A stretch of DNA of 64,000 bases. It comes from Glandiceps talaboti. Lineage: Eukaryota; Hemichordata; Enteropneusta; Spengelidae. Location: contig NC_135562.1 of the NCBI RefSeq assembly GCF_964340395.1, positions 20,992,892-21,056,891 on the forward strand, in the 5' to 3' direction. Both the position numbers and the translations under genes were made by a program. This document shows positions 24,326 through 37,361 of this stretch, one piece after another; position 1 is the first letter of the stretch; each line of letters starts with the position of its first letter. The notes beneath the pieces are model-generated. The model did no database searches. It saw only the letters and a program-made list of their open reading frames with translations, and was not told where the DNA came from.

Positions 24326-25978
24326 CATGGTATACATGTCGATATACGAACATACAGACAGTTACATGGTATATACATGTCGACATACGAACATACAGAC
24401 AGTTACATGGTATACATGTCGACATACGAACATATAGACAGTTACATGGTATATACATGTCGACATACGAACATATAGACAGTTACATGGTATATGCATG
24501 TCGACATACGAACATACAGACAGTTACTTGGTATATACATGTCGACATACGAACATACAGACAGTTACATGGTATATACATGTCGACATACGAACATACA
24601 GACAGTTACATGGTATATACATGTCGACATACGAACATACAGACAGTTACATGGTATATACATGTCGACATACGAACATACAGACAGTTACATGGTATAT
24701 ACATGTCGACATACGAACATACAGACAGTTACATGGTATATACATGTCGACATACGAACATACAGACAGTTACATGGTATACATGTCGACATACGAACAT
24801 ACAGACAGTTACTTGGTATATACATGTCGACATACGAACATACAGACAGTTACATGGTATACATGTCGACATACGAACATACAGACAGTTACATGGTATA
24901 TACATGTCGACATACGAACATACAGACAGTTACATGGTATATACATGTCGACATACGAACATACAGACAGTTACATGGCATATGCATGTCGACATACGAA
25001 CATACAGACAGTTACATGGTATATACATGTCGACATACGAACATACAGACAGTTACATGGTATACATGTCGACATACGAACATACAGACAGTTACTTGGT
25101 ATATACATGTCGACATACGAACATACAGACAGTTACATGGTATACATGTCGACATATGAACATACAGACAGTTACATGGTATGTACATGTCGACATATGA
25201 ACATACAGACAGTTACATGGTATATACATGTCGACATACGAACATACAGACAGTTACATGGTATGTGCATGTCGACATACGAACATACAGACAGTTACAT
25301 GGTATATACATGTCGACATACGAACATACAGACAGTTACATGGTATGTGCATGTCGACATACGAACATACAGACAGTTACTTGGTATATACATGTCGACA
25401 TACGAACATATAGACAGTTACATGGTATATCATACATGTCGACATACGAACATACAGACAGTTACATGGTATATACATGTCGACATATGAACATACAGAC
25501 AGTTACTTGGTATATACATGTCGACATACGAACATACAGACAGTTACATGGTATATACATGTCGACATACGAACATATAGACAGTTACATGGTATATACA
25601 TGTCGACATACGAACATACAGACAGTTACATGGTATATGCATGTCGACATACGAACATACAGACAGTTACATGGTATATGCATGTCGACATACGAACATA
25701 CAGACAGTTACATGGTATATACATGTCGACATACGAACATACAGACAGTTACATGGTATATACATGTCGACATACGAACATACAGACAGTTACATGGTAT
25801 ATGCATGTCGACATACGAACATACAGACAGTTACATGGTATATGCATGTCGACATACGAACATACAGACAGTTACATGGTATATACATGTCGACATACGA
25901 ACATACAGACAGTTACATGGTATATACATGTCGACATACGAACATACAGACAGTTACATGGTATACATGTCGAACAGT
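24326..25978. repeat. 41-bp minisatellite, about 40 units, in kinase intron 1
   Basis: Units share ATGTCGACATACGAACATA and CAGACAGTTACATGGTAT. Two length classes occur: 41 bp (TATATACATG) and 39 bp (TATACATG), plus one 44-bp unit near 25430. Every unit contains the 10-bp palindrome ATGTCGACAT. The order of variants (39, TTGG-41, 39, 41, 41...) recurs around 24770 and 25060, hinting at a seven-unit block duplication. Multiple long open frames exist because few stops occur in the unit; they shift frame unit by unit and are not genes. Confidence 0.97.
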
Positions 25979-28757
25979 TATTAAGACAGTATCATGAAAC
26001 ATTTATCTCAGGGCATTGACGCCTGGCGACTGGCATATACGGTCTCGTCTTCGAAGTCAGCTGCAACTAATTGGTCATTTTAGCGGCGTCTTATTTCTTC
26101 GTCAAAGTGGTATATGATTGTCCTTGCATTACGGTCGACGGGTAGATACAATATTCAACGACACGACACCCCCTCGACCTTACGACCTTTTAATCAGTGT
26201 GTTTTGCCGTAACCATGGCAGCGTTGAGTTTGCCTAGAGACCTATACCTGATCACTATGCAAAATACCACAGGTGTATCGACTGGAGTGAAGAGCCCTGT
26301 ATAATTAAACATTATTAAAACGAATTCACTCCCCTTTATTGATACTCTGAACAGGCGGGTCGACCCGCTAAAGTTGTAACTATCATCCAAATGGGGACAT
26401 TCAACTTTCGGACGGTTTATGCAGGGTGTCATTAAGTTTTTATCGAGTAACCTGGTAGGTAAGCAATATAGGTGTGTTTTGTAGATTAGACAAAATAGCC
26501 CCAAGATACATGAAGAGTGAAAACACACGGGGTACGTAATGTCATTCGTTTAATAGTTTAAACAAGATTTCAGGCCAATTATTCGTGTCCAACATAGGCA
26601 ACACAATGTTTCCAGTTTTACAAATCAAATCTAATTAATCAAATCTGACAAACCCGTTTACAAACTAATTTATGAGTGCCGAATCGTCGAATTGGGTAAA
26701 ATTTTGAATGATGTCGTCTGCTTAGTGATAAAGAGCGTCGTGGTGGAGTCCATTGAGTGCGATAAAACCTGGTCAAATGCACTCTAAGGCCACTAATAAA
26801 TTCTTTTAAGTACTCGCAAAACAATGTTAAACGGGTCACGACAGAACACCGACGCACACTACAAACAAAGTTTAAAGATTTTGAATCAACAAAAATTGAC
26901 ACTCAAGCGGCAGTGTCTTTGTACAGCAATGGACTGTGGGATAATCCCCAGCTCAGTCATTTACACATTTATTGATAAAGGTATCTGTACATCATCCGAG
27001 TGACACTGGAGTGTTTTAGGAATGTACATGTAAATTGTACCATTTCTTTTGACGTCGTCTTAAGACTCCACAGGTTACATAATTCGTCATGATTGTTTAT
27101 TTCTTTCATCCAATGTTTTCTTACAAACGCTTGACTGATTTCAACATCTTGACTGTTAGACCAGTGTATGTCCTACGGATTTGGGTGACGCACGGCTCAG
27201 TTGGCGGTTCCTGACTTTTAATCAAGCTTAGAAAGTGTCACCTGTTTTAAGTGTCAGCTGTCAGACACTTCAAGTTGTATACCGCCCTCTATCCGGCCAA
27301 GATATGTAGATCGACTCGAAGTTCAATATTAGCATCGATGATATCAAAATGTTATCTTATCAATATCATTATTTGGAACGATGTGATGATGTATGCCCTA
27401 TTGACAGTACAGGGGATGTGATGGAGGGGATGGTGATCGGGGGGAGGGGGTGGTGATCGGGGGAGGGGGATGGTGATCGGGGGGAGGGGGTGGTGATCGG
27501 GGGAGGGGGATGGTGATCGGGGGGAGGGGGAGATTCATGAAACACATGTTAGGTACATAATTAAATGTTTACAATAGTTCTGACCTGTCGTTGTATGTGT
27601 GCACCATCAACACTATAAATACACATCAATATTATTTGAACTACTTTTTTTCTCGTTCTTGTGATTTTTGTTTGAAATGTAAAATTCGACCCACGTTTTA
27701 CAATAATGTGCGGTACTTTTTACTGAACTCATAGTGTGTATATACCTTTCAGACATCAATTTCTAACTCTCGTTGTCTGCGTGTATACAACGTGGCAGAA
27801 TACGACCTTCGTGGTTTAATAATAAGGTAAACACATACTGCACTCAGGTGACAACCCCAGGTAACTTAGGCAAGGCTGTATGATGCAATCTATATATATA
27901 TAGGTCCTAACGCACAAGTGAAATGCCAGGATGTTGATATACAATGGATAAAGATATCGAACTGTTGTCGATCGTGTGTTTATTCGCTTCATCCGACAAA
28001 TTTGTATTTATTATTTTTATCATTAATTGATTGAAATTCGAAGACATATACGATCACCGTACAAACGGTATTTAGGTAACCTACGGTATTATGGTCTACT
28101 ATAAAGCAGAATGGTCTAGCGACGGTCAACGCCGATCTCAGACATAACGTAGTCTATATAGTGAAATGCCAAGTCAGCATTTTGAATGCTTTTCCTTAGT
28201 CATCTGCTCCAAAACATAAGTATTGGTGAATGGATAGCGCATGCCAATTATTAACCAGCAGTGACATAAAAGATTGCACATGACATAGGTTTCCATGGAA
28301 ACGAGTGAAATTCACCCAACTTTTTCGACAGTGTGTTCCGTCCACCGACCGTATGTCCTTGTTACTTATCGTATAGCATGTATGCGTGTTTAACATTTTT
28401 AGTAAAACATCTCCGGTGGTATCCAGGGTTGACTTTTTCTATAACTTCATAGCGGATTAACTATACCTGCAGGGTAAATTGAATTGGACACATATCAATG
28501 AACTTGGACGTGAACTTGGTATGTTAATTTGGCAATTGACCTGCGAATAATCTTTAAAAGGACCGCCTGTAGTTTTGTCAAGCTCAAGACATTCTCGGCA
28601 TTAGCATTGCAAATAGATATCCCTGCACTTGGTAAACATAGCCCACATTTCTAAAGGAGTGAAAACAAGAATTAGGCCTTGTAAGTGAACCATGAAATGA
28701 AATGAACGACAAACATAATTGACGTTATGTAAAGTGTGTGACGATGTCGATTTCTTT
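25979..28757. other. Kinase intron 1, single-copy with one G-rich minisatellite
   Basis: No exon is supported. Minus-strand frames at 26190-26528 and 26639-26902 have no recognisable motif or splice context. A 14-bp perfect palindrome GCGGGTCGACCCGC is at 26355-26368. The G-rich 27.4-kb array is listed separately. Confidence 0.5.
27416..27531. repeat. G-rich minisatellite, about 20-bp unit, 5 copies
   Basis: Units of ATGGTGATCGGGG plus GAGGGGG, alternating between four and six G before GAGG. Several runs of four or more G on one strand fit the G-quadruplex pattern. The G-rich strand is antisense to the kinase gene. Confidence 0.95.
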
Positions 28758-28758
28758 A

Positions 28759-28871
28759 ATTGATTGATTGGTTGGTTGGTTGGTTGGTTGGTTGGTTGGT
28801 TGGTTGGTTGGTTGGTTGGTTGGTTGGTTGGTTGGTTGGTTGGTTGGTTGGTTGGTTGGTTGGTTGGTTGG

Positions 28872-28933
<62 letters not shown>

Positions 28934-28934
28934 A
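28759..28934. repeat. GGTT then GATT tetranucleotide repeat
   Basis: A short GATT lead, then pure GGTT to about 28872, then pure GATT to 28934. The Asn-Gln-Ser-Ile and Asn-Gln-Pro-Thr frames on the minus strand are artefacts. Confidence 0.97.
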
Positions 28935-29127
28935 GGACAATACACTTCTCTAAATCGCTAAATTGTACCCCATTGCCGTTCTTTCTTATGTTCTTCCTAC
29001 GGTACCTAAAACCACTCACAGGGTTAAACTTCAACTCGGCGAAAAACCTCAAACCAGCAAAGATTTCAATCTACTCCTGTAGGATAACGTATCGTGTACA
29101 CACCAAATAAATAACTACATTGCTGAC

Positions 29128-29690
29128 TCTTTAACCCCCCCCCCCCCCCACGTAGCTCCTAGAGATGCATCAAATCATATAAAAATACATGAATTGCTCA
29201 CACTAATTGTCTTAAAAACTCCCTCAGGTAACCTGTAAGTGTATGGAATCATAAATATAAAACTCTCTAACACTAGTTACCCCCCACATACATACAAACA
29301 CACACACGTAGCTCGTAGGTGTACCAAATCATAAAATATATTGTTTACTCTGTAATGCTAATTACCCCCCCCCCCCCACATAGGTCGTAGGTGTACCGAA
29401 TCATATAAATTCGTTGCTCACATTAATACCATTTACCCTCACCACCTCGTCTCCCCTCCCTACCCCACCAGACACAACTCATGGGTACGGGTACACCAAA
29501 TCAGACATTTCTAAGTCTCTCTTTACCCCTTCAACGCGCCACCACCCCCACCCCCATCCCAAGTAGCACAGTCATATAAATGCATTGCTCAGTCTCAAAT
29601 ATTAGTTGGGCCTTCACATTCCCTCCCTATCCCCACGTAGGTCGTGGTCGTAGGATACGTTGTTTATTCTTTAACACTGCTGGCAGAGTA
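29128..29690. repeat. Degenerate ~110-130-bp tandem repeat with C-runs
   Basis: Four or five diverged units combine a C-run, a CACGTAG.TCGTAGG block, a TGTACCAAATCATA block and a TTGCTCAC or TTACTC block. Unit lengths vary because the C-runs differ. This is an old tandem duplication within kinase intron 1. Confidence 0.6.
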
Positions 29691-30228
29691 ACAAGTATAG
29701 GTAGACAAAGTATTTAGGTATGACCTGTTGGCGTTGCCCACCTCATACAAACAAGACCTGTATTTGTTGGCTTGAGTCACAAACATTTCACCATCACAAT
29801 GGTACTAGTCACTGTAGCTCCTACACTGACATTCATATGTCTTTGATGACCACCACATCAACAAACTGAGATGATCGATCACCTGTTAAGTTTACCGACG
29901 GATTAACTTGGGTAACATTAGAGGGATACTCTATGCGTTTGTCTTGTGATTTAGTCTATCGAAATGACACTTGACGAATTATTGTTACACCACTCAATCA
30001 AGTCTGTCCCGTACTTCTGAGCGATAAACGACGTGTTATCCAAGAATAGCAAGATTGGGTACAATAAATCAATTCATCCTAAAAGTAGCTTAATGTGGTT
30101 GACCCCAGCCAGGTATGTTAATGTACAACTGTATCACGGTGTAGATAATGCAATCTATAGATCACTATAAACGTCAGCCCAGTATTAGAAAGGAAATCGT
30201 GGTAAGACTAGACACACATAGCACTCAT

Positions 30229-30230
<2 letters not shown>

Positions 30231-30323
<93 letters not shown>
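30231..30323. repeat. Pure CT dinucleotide repeat, about 93 bp
   Basis: Uninterrupted TC repeat in kinase intron 1. Confidence 0.98.
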
Positions 30324-30325
<2 letters not shown>

Positions 30326-31779
30326 ATAGAACACGTGAGCAACGTGAAGTTCATAATGACACGACAAAAACCAGTGTACCAATTAAAGAGGAAAACAGCT
30401 GAGTCAGCATGTTTACAGCTTTGTCCTTCAGGGTGAATTGTTGAAATGTTTGCGATAAAACTACCGTGCTAATATGATTTGACGTTACATAGTATACCAT
30501 ATTCAACGCACCAATAATTATACTAGTATAGAATTCAGTTATAATGCTTACATTTTTATATCGTAACTTGAAAAATATTTTGTTGTAAATATTTCTAAAT
30601 ACAGCTAGAAAAACGGACATGTTTGACTCGGTTATTAATTATAATACTATCATTTTTTTAAATTGTTGTCTGACCCACATATGCAAATACAAATTGAGCT
30701 AGCGCGGGAAAAATCAAGTGTTCACGTGTGGCCAAGGAGGTCAACATTAATTCATATTGGTGTATTATTGACAATAAGCATGGTATTTTGGAATTAAGAT
30801 TCAATTGTCTGTAAGTTGTTATAAATGTTTAATACAGTTGCCGTTACCACAATGTCAACCAATAACCAGGCATCATTAGGAAAAAATATGGTTTTCCTCT
30901 ATTGTACGGAATTATTGGAAAATACCACATTTTGAACAATAACGTTGGCTCTCATTTTTCAACAAAGTATCATTTAATGTGACGTGTCCAAAACTTGTAG
31001 ATGGACGACAATTTTGTTCACAATTTTTTGGCGGCATATTGATGTTTGGCTGCAGAAAATTGAACGGTGTACAAAACAATTTTGTACGAATGGTTTCGAC
31101 AAGAAAGTGTGACGATGAATGTTCTGATATGGTTAATATGATGGTCAATATGATTTTATAACTCAAACTGAAACGGTAACTCAAAACGTAACACACCATT
31201 TATAGGTTAGCCATACTTCGCGTACTATCCATGTTGCAGTCTTTGGCGCCACCAGTGTTTACTAAAAACGCTGATAAGGTGTCGGTTTCAATGTCTATGA
31301 TGTTTTACCAACTTCTATGGAATGCTAAGAATCTTATTAAATGTGTCAACGTACTTCTATTACTGCCATCACTATTTCTATATCTGATGTACATGTAAGT
31401 GTAGTAAATTTGCAACCGATATGTGTCGTGCCTAGAGGCTGAACTGTTAAATAATACAATACCGTATATGACAACACTGAAGGATGGTTATTTGTTACAA
31501 TCGGAAGTCGGACAGCATACCTTGATCTGCCGAGTCAGCATTTTTACCATGCAGGGGAAGGCTTGCGTACTCAGGTAAATGACACGATCTAAATTGTCAT
31601 ACATACGGGTAATAGTTGATATGAAAGACAAGAAGTATACATCTTATCAACCAGTTTTATCAGATTTAGATGACGTACTTTACATATATGGGTTATACTT
31701 TATATCTTGTACAGACAATTCACTAGTAAACCTATTTCAACACCTTATTCGCGTGCCTGCGTGCAGAGAGATGGGCAAG

Positions 31780-31832
31780 TAGGTAGGTGTGTGTATGTAG
31801 GCAGGTAGGTAGGTAGGTAGGTAAGCGTGCAT

Positions 31833-31901
<69 letters not shown>
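31780..31901. repeat. GGTA tetranucleotide then GT dinucleotide repeat
   Basis: Imperfect GGTA units (31780-31822) are followed by pure TG (31834-31901). Confidence 0.96.
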
Positions 31902-31904
<3 letters not shown>

Positions 31905-32595
31905 CCGTTGCTGTTCATGGCCATCTTTTCTGGTTTAAGTCCCAATAAGGGTAAAATGCACCATTTTACTTTCAATGAAGGGCCATTTTTCTATCAGAGA
32001 TCACGATTTACGTGTACCAATGTGAAAATACCCTGCCATACACGTTTGTTGATTTGTGCTTTTGATTGTCTTTATTAGTCTAAGAAAGACACAAGGACGT
32101 TCTTGCATATTTTCCTTCTTTTTAAATACTTTAAATGTGTGCCTTATAGCAAATCTAAGACATGGACAGGTTAATGTCTCAATGCGATTATTTTTTTTTC
32201 ATTCCACAAAGCAAGAAGTTGATCTGACATGTTTGATTGGCAGTTGTCATCAGGGTATATTGTTTGATTGATAGTAGTATGTTTGCTCAAATGTGCCTAT
32301 CTTTATGAAAATCACCTTACACTTCCAAATGAAACCCCCCTTACAGATAGAAAGACACTATTCAAAATTCCACTGGTCATGCCATGGCAATGTCCACTTT
32401 CCTCAATTAATAAACTAGTAGTCTTGCCAAGTCATGTCCTACTATGTGGATAATGTTATCCTTCCTATTAACAACACAGAGCATACCTGACCTGAATTAT
32501 ACTTACGCACAAAATGCAAACTAAACATGGGTGTTGCAATATTGCAGAAGATTGCACCAAACAGTTTCTCACAATGAATCGGAACAACATCGAAA

Positions 32596-32786
32596 CAATG
32601 CCCCACCCATCATATACTCCATGGGCCTGTGTCCAATGCCCCACCCATCATATACTCCATGGGCCTGTGTCCAATGCCCCACCCATCATATACTCCATGG
32701 GCCTGTGTCCAATGCCCCACCCATCATATACTCCATGGGCATGTGTCCAATGCCCCACCCATCATATACTCCATGGGCCTGTGTTC
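32596..32786. repeat. 38-bp minisatellite, 5 copies
   Basis: Five near-identical units with core CCCACCCATCATATACTCC followed by ATGGGCCTGTGTCCAATG. A single G-to-A change marks the fourth copy. Overlapping short frames in all three plus frames reflect the unit length of 38. Confidence 0.97.
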
Positions 32787-33085
32787 TACTTGGGTGTGTG
32801 CAATTTCGAGGAAAAGGACAAAAGTGAAAAAGGGGCAAAAGGAAAAACAGACATCAAGTGAAGAAGGGTGCTTGATTCTTTATGACATGGAAAGTGTGGT
32901 ATTTTCATGCAATACATATGACTGTTTGATCATCTCAATGAACACTAAAATGAATATAGTCGACGAGTTAACATACCACAATTTCAAGGAAAATAGATAC
33001 TTAAACTGTTTTTGTTAATTACCTATCTTGCAAATTTTGAAAGAATTTTAATGATGGCCGCGAATACCTGTGGATTGTATGTAGT

Positions 33086-33170
33086 GTGTGTGTGTGTGTG
33101 TGCGCGGGGGGGGGGGGTGGTAGATGTGGGTGGGTGTCTGTGTGTGTGTTTTGTGTTTGGGTAGGTAGGT
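33086..33170. repeat. TG and G-run low-complexity tract
   Basis: TG repeat, then about 12 G, then degenerate TG/GGGT sequence. Confidence 0.9.
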
Positions 33171-33320
33171 ATTCATTTTCATTTCTTTCCCCATCCATCC
33201 ATCCTATTCAATAATTCGTTGGTTTGTCCACATTGCTCATCTATCCATACCCTTTAGTTCATTCATTCACCCCTCCATTCATTCTTCAATTCATTCATCC
33301 AGCCATCAATTTACTCATTC

Positions 33321-33393
33321 ATTAATCACCTATTCATTCATTCATTCATTCATTCATTCATTCATTCATTCATTCATCCATCCATCCATCCAT
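33321..33393. repeat. ATTC / ATCC tetranucleotide repeat
   Basis: ATTC units change to ATCC at about 33373; degenerate ATTC-like sequence extends about 130 bp to the left. Confidence 0.94.
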
Positions 33394-34122
33394 TAGTGCT
33401 TGGGTCTGTGTCCTATATCCCAACTCAGCGGAATACTAAGTGTGTCGACTTGTGACCTAATACAGCCTAAATCCAATAGACACCTTCTCTAGTCAAAGTG
33501 GTTATAATTAGGCAAATTGATTGCAGCTTTCAGTCAGGAAATATGTTATTATCAGAAATTAGCTCCACGCGTGACTCGATGACCTTCGCTGTTTTAAGGT
33601 CAACAGTGACACGAGTGAAGGAAGTCACTAGGAGTACTTCCTGTTTACGCACTTCACGAGATGAGGCTGCGAGATTGCAGAGTTTACGATTGAACAGTTC
33701 CCGCGCGCACGACATCAAGTACGAGTTGTACGATGTAGTCAACAACAACTTGCGAAATCATGAGTACTGAACAAGGTGTTTCCTGTTTGACTGAACGTTT
33801 ATAGAGATAAGCTAGCTGCCCACCTATCAATAACTCGACAGGCTCATGTATAAACATGAACTTATAAACAATAGATTAACAAATAGTTTCACAGGTTTTA
33901 AGAGCAGACTTGTTCACGCCTAATGAAAAGAAAACCATATAATAGCTATCTTATCAAGGAGGAGAAATATTTGTCGATAAGATAAAACTGTTATGTAATT
34001 ATGTAATATATGAAGTTATCTTAACTGATTAAAATGATAACGTTTCTTTAATGGACAGTCGGATTATCAGGTAAATGGGATGGGTTCAGATGTAAGGTAT
34101 TATGGACAATGACAGTGGATTA
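33394..34122. other. Kinase intron 1, single-copy with a both-strand open patch
   Basis: At about 33500-33770 a slightly GC-richer patch is open on both strands (90 and 72 codons) with no recognised motif. I do not call it a gene. Confidence 0.4.
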
Positions 34123-34264
34123 TAGAATAGAATAGAATAGAATAGAATAGAATAGAATAGAATAGAATAGAATAGAATAGAATGTGTGATGTACTTGTGT
34201 GGAATGTTTTGACTTGTTTGAAAAAATTGGGTAATTGTCTCAGACTGCTACATTACATTGTAGA

Positions 34265-34316
<52 letters not shown>
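34123..34316. repeat. AGAAT pentanucleotide and GACA tetranucleotide repeats
   Basis: Pure TAGAA pentamers (34123-34183), about 80 bp of single-copy DNA, then pure GACA (34266-34316). Confidence 0.96.
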
Positions 34317-34916
34317 TGTGCAGGAAGACCTTGGCCGACGGGTACGTGGGAAAGAGAAACGCACAGAGTGTGACTTCTCATAGGAGATATAGTTTATGTG
34401 TTTATGTATTGATTTCATTATATTCCTGAATAACATATTCCAGCGTTGAATCATAGACAATGAATGAACATACGCTAGTACACAGTTCAAAGTTGACGAT
34501 GAGCTATTGATAAATAAATATTCAGATATCTTTCTCTCTGTCTCTCTAGCTGATATTGACGAACTGAATTGTGACAACTGCCTTGCTAGAAGGGTAATTA
34601 CATACATTATGTGTAGTTATTTTTAAATAACTCGATGGCAATCTATGGTATGACTTTATAGATATACTTCATCTTACTGAATATTTGTGGACCTGTAAGG
34701 TATCTAAAATAGACAATACAAGACATTAGTCTTAAAACATTGTAGTTACTTTGTTCAAGCAAACTTCACCCCGAACTGAGTTAACATCAAGAAAACAAAT
34801 GAGGGGTCGCCATACAAATTTCCCAGGAAAAGCAAGATGGTGAAACTCCACACTTCTTTTCAAAATGATTCCGTTCTAGCTTTTACATGGCACAGTTTGG
34901 AGAGATCTACGTGGAA

Positions 34917-34929
34917 AGGTCAAAGGTCA
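34917..34929 (+). promoter_or_regulatory. Perfect DR1 nuclear-receptor half-site repeat
   Basis: AGGTCA, A, AGGTCA, followed by a further AAAG; lies in kinase intron 1. Confidence 0.3.
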
Positions 34930-35039
34930 AAGTTTGACTTTTTTTGGTCTCTGGGTCACTTTGGAATAGTTGCGCCCTCCATCCCTTACGTTGAATTCCT
35001 TTATGCAAAGCTCAGTCATATGTCTGTCGTAGCACCTCT

Positions 35040-35331
35040 GTGACCTCTCCTACAAGGTCAAAAAGTTCATTGCTCGGAAACTCTGTCGACTAGACAGTTG
35101 CACATCGTGTGACCAAAACCCTACAATTCTCTACGGGTGAATCCTGCCTCGTGTGGTTGTGTCACTGATACCGGGGGAAGTTGTTTCTGCCCCAGTAGCT
35201 CCGGAAACAAACTCACGCTGATGCCGAGGGGCAAACGTCCTCAAATTCGCTGTGAAGTCTCCCTCACGCGGTTTCGATGGTTCCACAGGGCCAAAACCCA
35301 AGAAGTCGTGTGTTAGTTTATATTTCTTTCA
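35040..35331. other. GC-richer block open on both strands; exon remnant or dispersed repeat
   Basis: The plus strand is open for 68 codons (35113-35316, TAG end, no early ATG). The minus strand is open for 65 codons (35134-35328) with a protein-like sequence including HDFLGFGPVEPSKPREGDF and VSGATGAETTSPG, followed by a TAG. An internal GTGAGT on the minus strand could act as a donor, but no good acceptor precedes the block. The balanced composition stands out from the surrounding intron. It could be a fragment of a transposable element, an old retrocopied exon or a real exon of an unrelated nested gene; I recognise no family. Confidence 0.3.
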
Positions 35332-35996
35332 ACACGCACACTTCAATGTGACATGTATATTGGATATCGGCTATCATTTTCCTGCATCTGTTTTTTTTAC
35401 ACTTAGAGCGAGACTAGTGACATTTATACAACGAATCCACTGATATTTTTAAGCATGACAAATATTTGACTATGATCGTAGGATATAAAGAAGCGAGATG
35501 AAGGAGTAACTTGACCATCCCATCACAACCTCTACTCATATCTCCCACCCCAACCAACAAATATACAATATAGTTGGACAGCAAAATGAAATATGATGGA
35601 GCTAATAAAGATCAATCGGTTTTCTCTCGTCTTTGCCTTGTTTTTAAATCCTGGACTTATCCGAAATTACATTTTAAACTATTTGTCAATTCAATGAAGT
35701 GTGTACATACTTCTGACATTACACAAGTCAACTGATATTTACTGTGGGGTGGAGTGGAAAGTGGGGTGGTGGTGAGAGAAAGATGCAGCGTTAGGATCCG
35801 AGAGATAGTACGACAACGATCTGAACCAGTGGGTAGCCAGGGTTGTACGTAATCAGCATATGTGTCTTGTACATCAACGGCTTTTACGTGGTACACAATC
35901 CGGGGTAGTACTACACACATGACGTAAATGGAAAGCGCCATGCAGGTCACCTTGTCAAAGATAAAAACTTTACCAAAGTCCTATAAACGAAGTTTG

Positions 35997-36044
<48 letters not shown>

Positions 36045-36874
36045 TAAGTGACTGGTTAAATGTCATATTGACAGATGTATACCATATCGTCTTAAATCAC
36101 ATTCCTCTTTGCGGTATTGGTACTTGCAACAAAGGTCTACAACTGTGAATTCTGTAAAATAAGTTGAACTAGTTTTTATTTACTATTTTATGTCACAACT
36201 AATCTCTCCTTTAACAAAAAGGGCATTGCCCAGTTGGTTGATTCCCGGGATATATTCCCCCCAGACCTGCCCTAGGTCAGTGCACGCGACACCAATTTAC
36301 AATACAGTGCAATGGGATAGGACGCTGCTATGTGTATGTGTTGGAACGTAACTTCCTAAGCACTCCCTGGTGATTATGTCAATTTAAGACACTCATTCAG
36401 GGCATACATTGTAACGTGCCTAGATCGTGTGGACTATTACAACAGTTATACAAGTTGTTTGAATGTACAGACTAGATGGATGATTCTCTAAACGGCTCGG
36501 AGAACTTGAAGCAAACGGGTGAGAATTTAGGGAGGGAGTACTCCTAGAGTAATCATTGCTCGAGTAGTCGGGAAGGGCCTCGGTGACTCCGACGCAGGGA
36601 GAGAGCGTGGACTGTCGACTGTCTAGTACTACTGGGTCTAGTCAGTTCCACATTGAGCGTACAACATAACTCATCCATACATTGAATAGATGCATGCTGT
36701 GTGTCTTTTCGTGTTTGTTGGAGCAAATTCACAGAACAAAACAAGCAAACACACGATGCGATTGCAAAGAGATTCCCCAATGTACACAATATCAAAGATA
36801 TGGAAGATATTATACAATACAACTTGCTCCAAAACCGTATCGATCAATCAACGCCACAATACACCCACAATACT
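35332..36874. other. Kinase intron 1, single-copy DNA
   Basis: No exon is supported. A GT repeat occupies 35999-36040. Minus-strand frames at 35657-35950 and 36553-36822 have no motif. Confidence 0.5.

Positions 36875-36934
<60 letters not shown>
36875..36934. repeat. AATC tetranucleotide repeat
   Basis: About 15 pure units, followed by roughly 250 bp of degenerate AACCAA/AATCAA sequence that looks like decayed repeat. Confidence 0.96.
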
Positions 36935-36935
<1 letters not shown>

Positions 36936-37347
36936 CAAAGCAACAGCCATCAAATCAGCAAATGCGTAAAACAACCTAACAAACCTGTCAATCAACCGAT
37001 AACCAACCAATCCATCAGTCAATTAACACCATAGCAACCAACAAAACCACTGAACCAACCGTAAAATTAACCAACAAACCAACCGGCAAATAATCTAACC
37101 AATATATCACTCAGCCGGAAACTTAATCAATTAATAAATCAAGTTGACTAACCAATCAATTAATTAATTAATCGACAAGTGGGATACTAAACTGATTAAG
37201 AACCCAACCGATTAATAAGTCATAAAATAAATTAGACGATGGGTCTTGTCAAAAAAGTGGATGATTAGTTTATGAGAAACACATTTCTATTGATTTGACC
37301 CAACTGTATGACTGGGTTGCCAAAGGCGAGATTCCAGTCCGCTTTAA

Positions 37348-37361
37348 AGGTCACGTGACCT
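37348..37361. promoter_or_regulatory. E-box / inverted AGGTCA palindrome
   Basis: AGGTCACGTGACCT is fully palindromic. It includes CACGTG (bHLH-zip E-box; GTCACGTGAC matches the CLEAR consensus) and can also be read as an inverted repeat of AGGTCA half-sites with a 2-bp spacer. Confidence 0.35.

Larger units (their letters stand above)
29691..32595. other. Kinase intron 1, AT-rich single-copy DNA
   Basis: Only microsatellites (listed separately) interrupt this stretch. Short frames at 30351-30620 and 30912-31199 are AT-rich and show no motif. Confidence 0.5.

Noticed and set aside
24326-25978. CRISPR-like regular array
   Set aside because: Units are contiguous with no unique spacers and the context is a eukaryotic intron; it is a minisatellite. 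The same holds for the 35-, 39- and 43-bp arrays.
24310-26019. Several frames of 118-330 codons on the plus strand
   Set aside because: Translations of the 41-bp satellite in rotating frames; no independent coding evidence.
26190-26528. 112-codon minus-strand frame
   Set aside because: No motif or splice sites; in the middle of the kinase intron.
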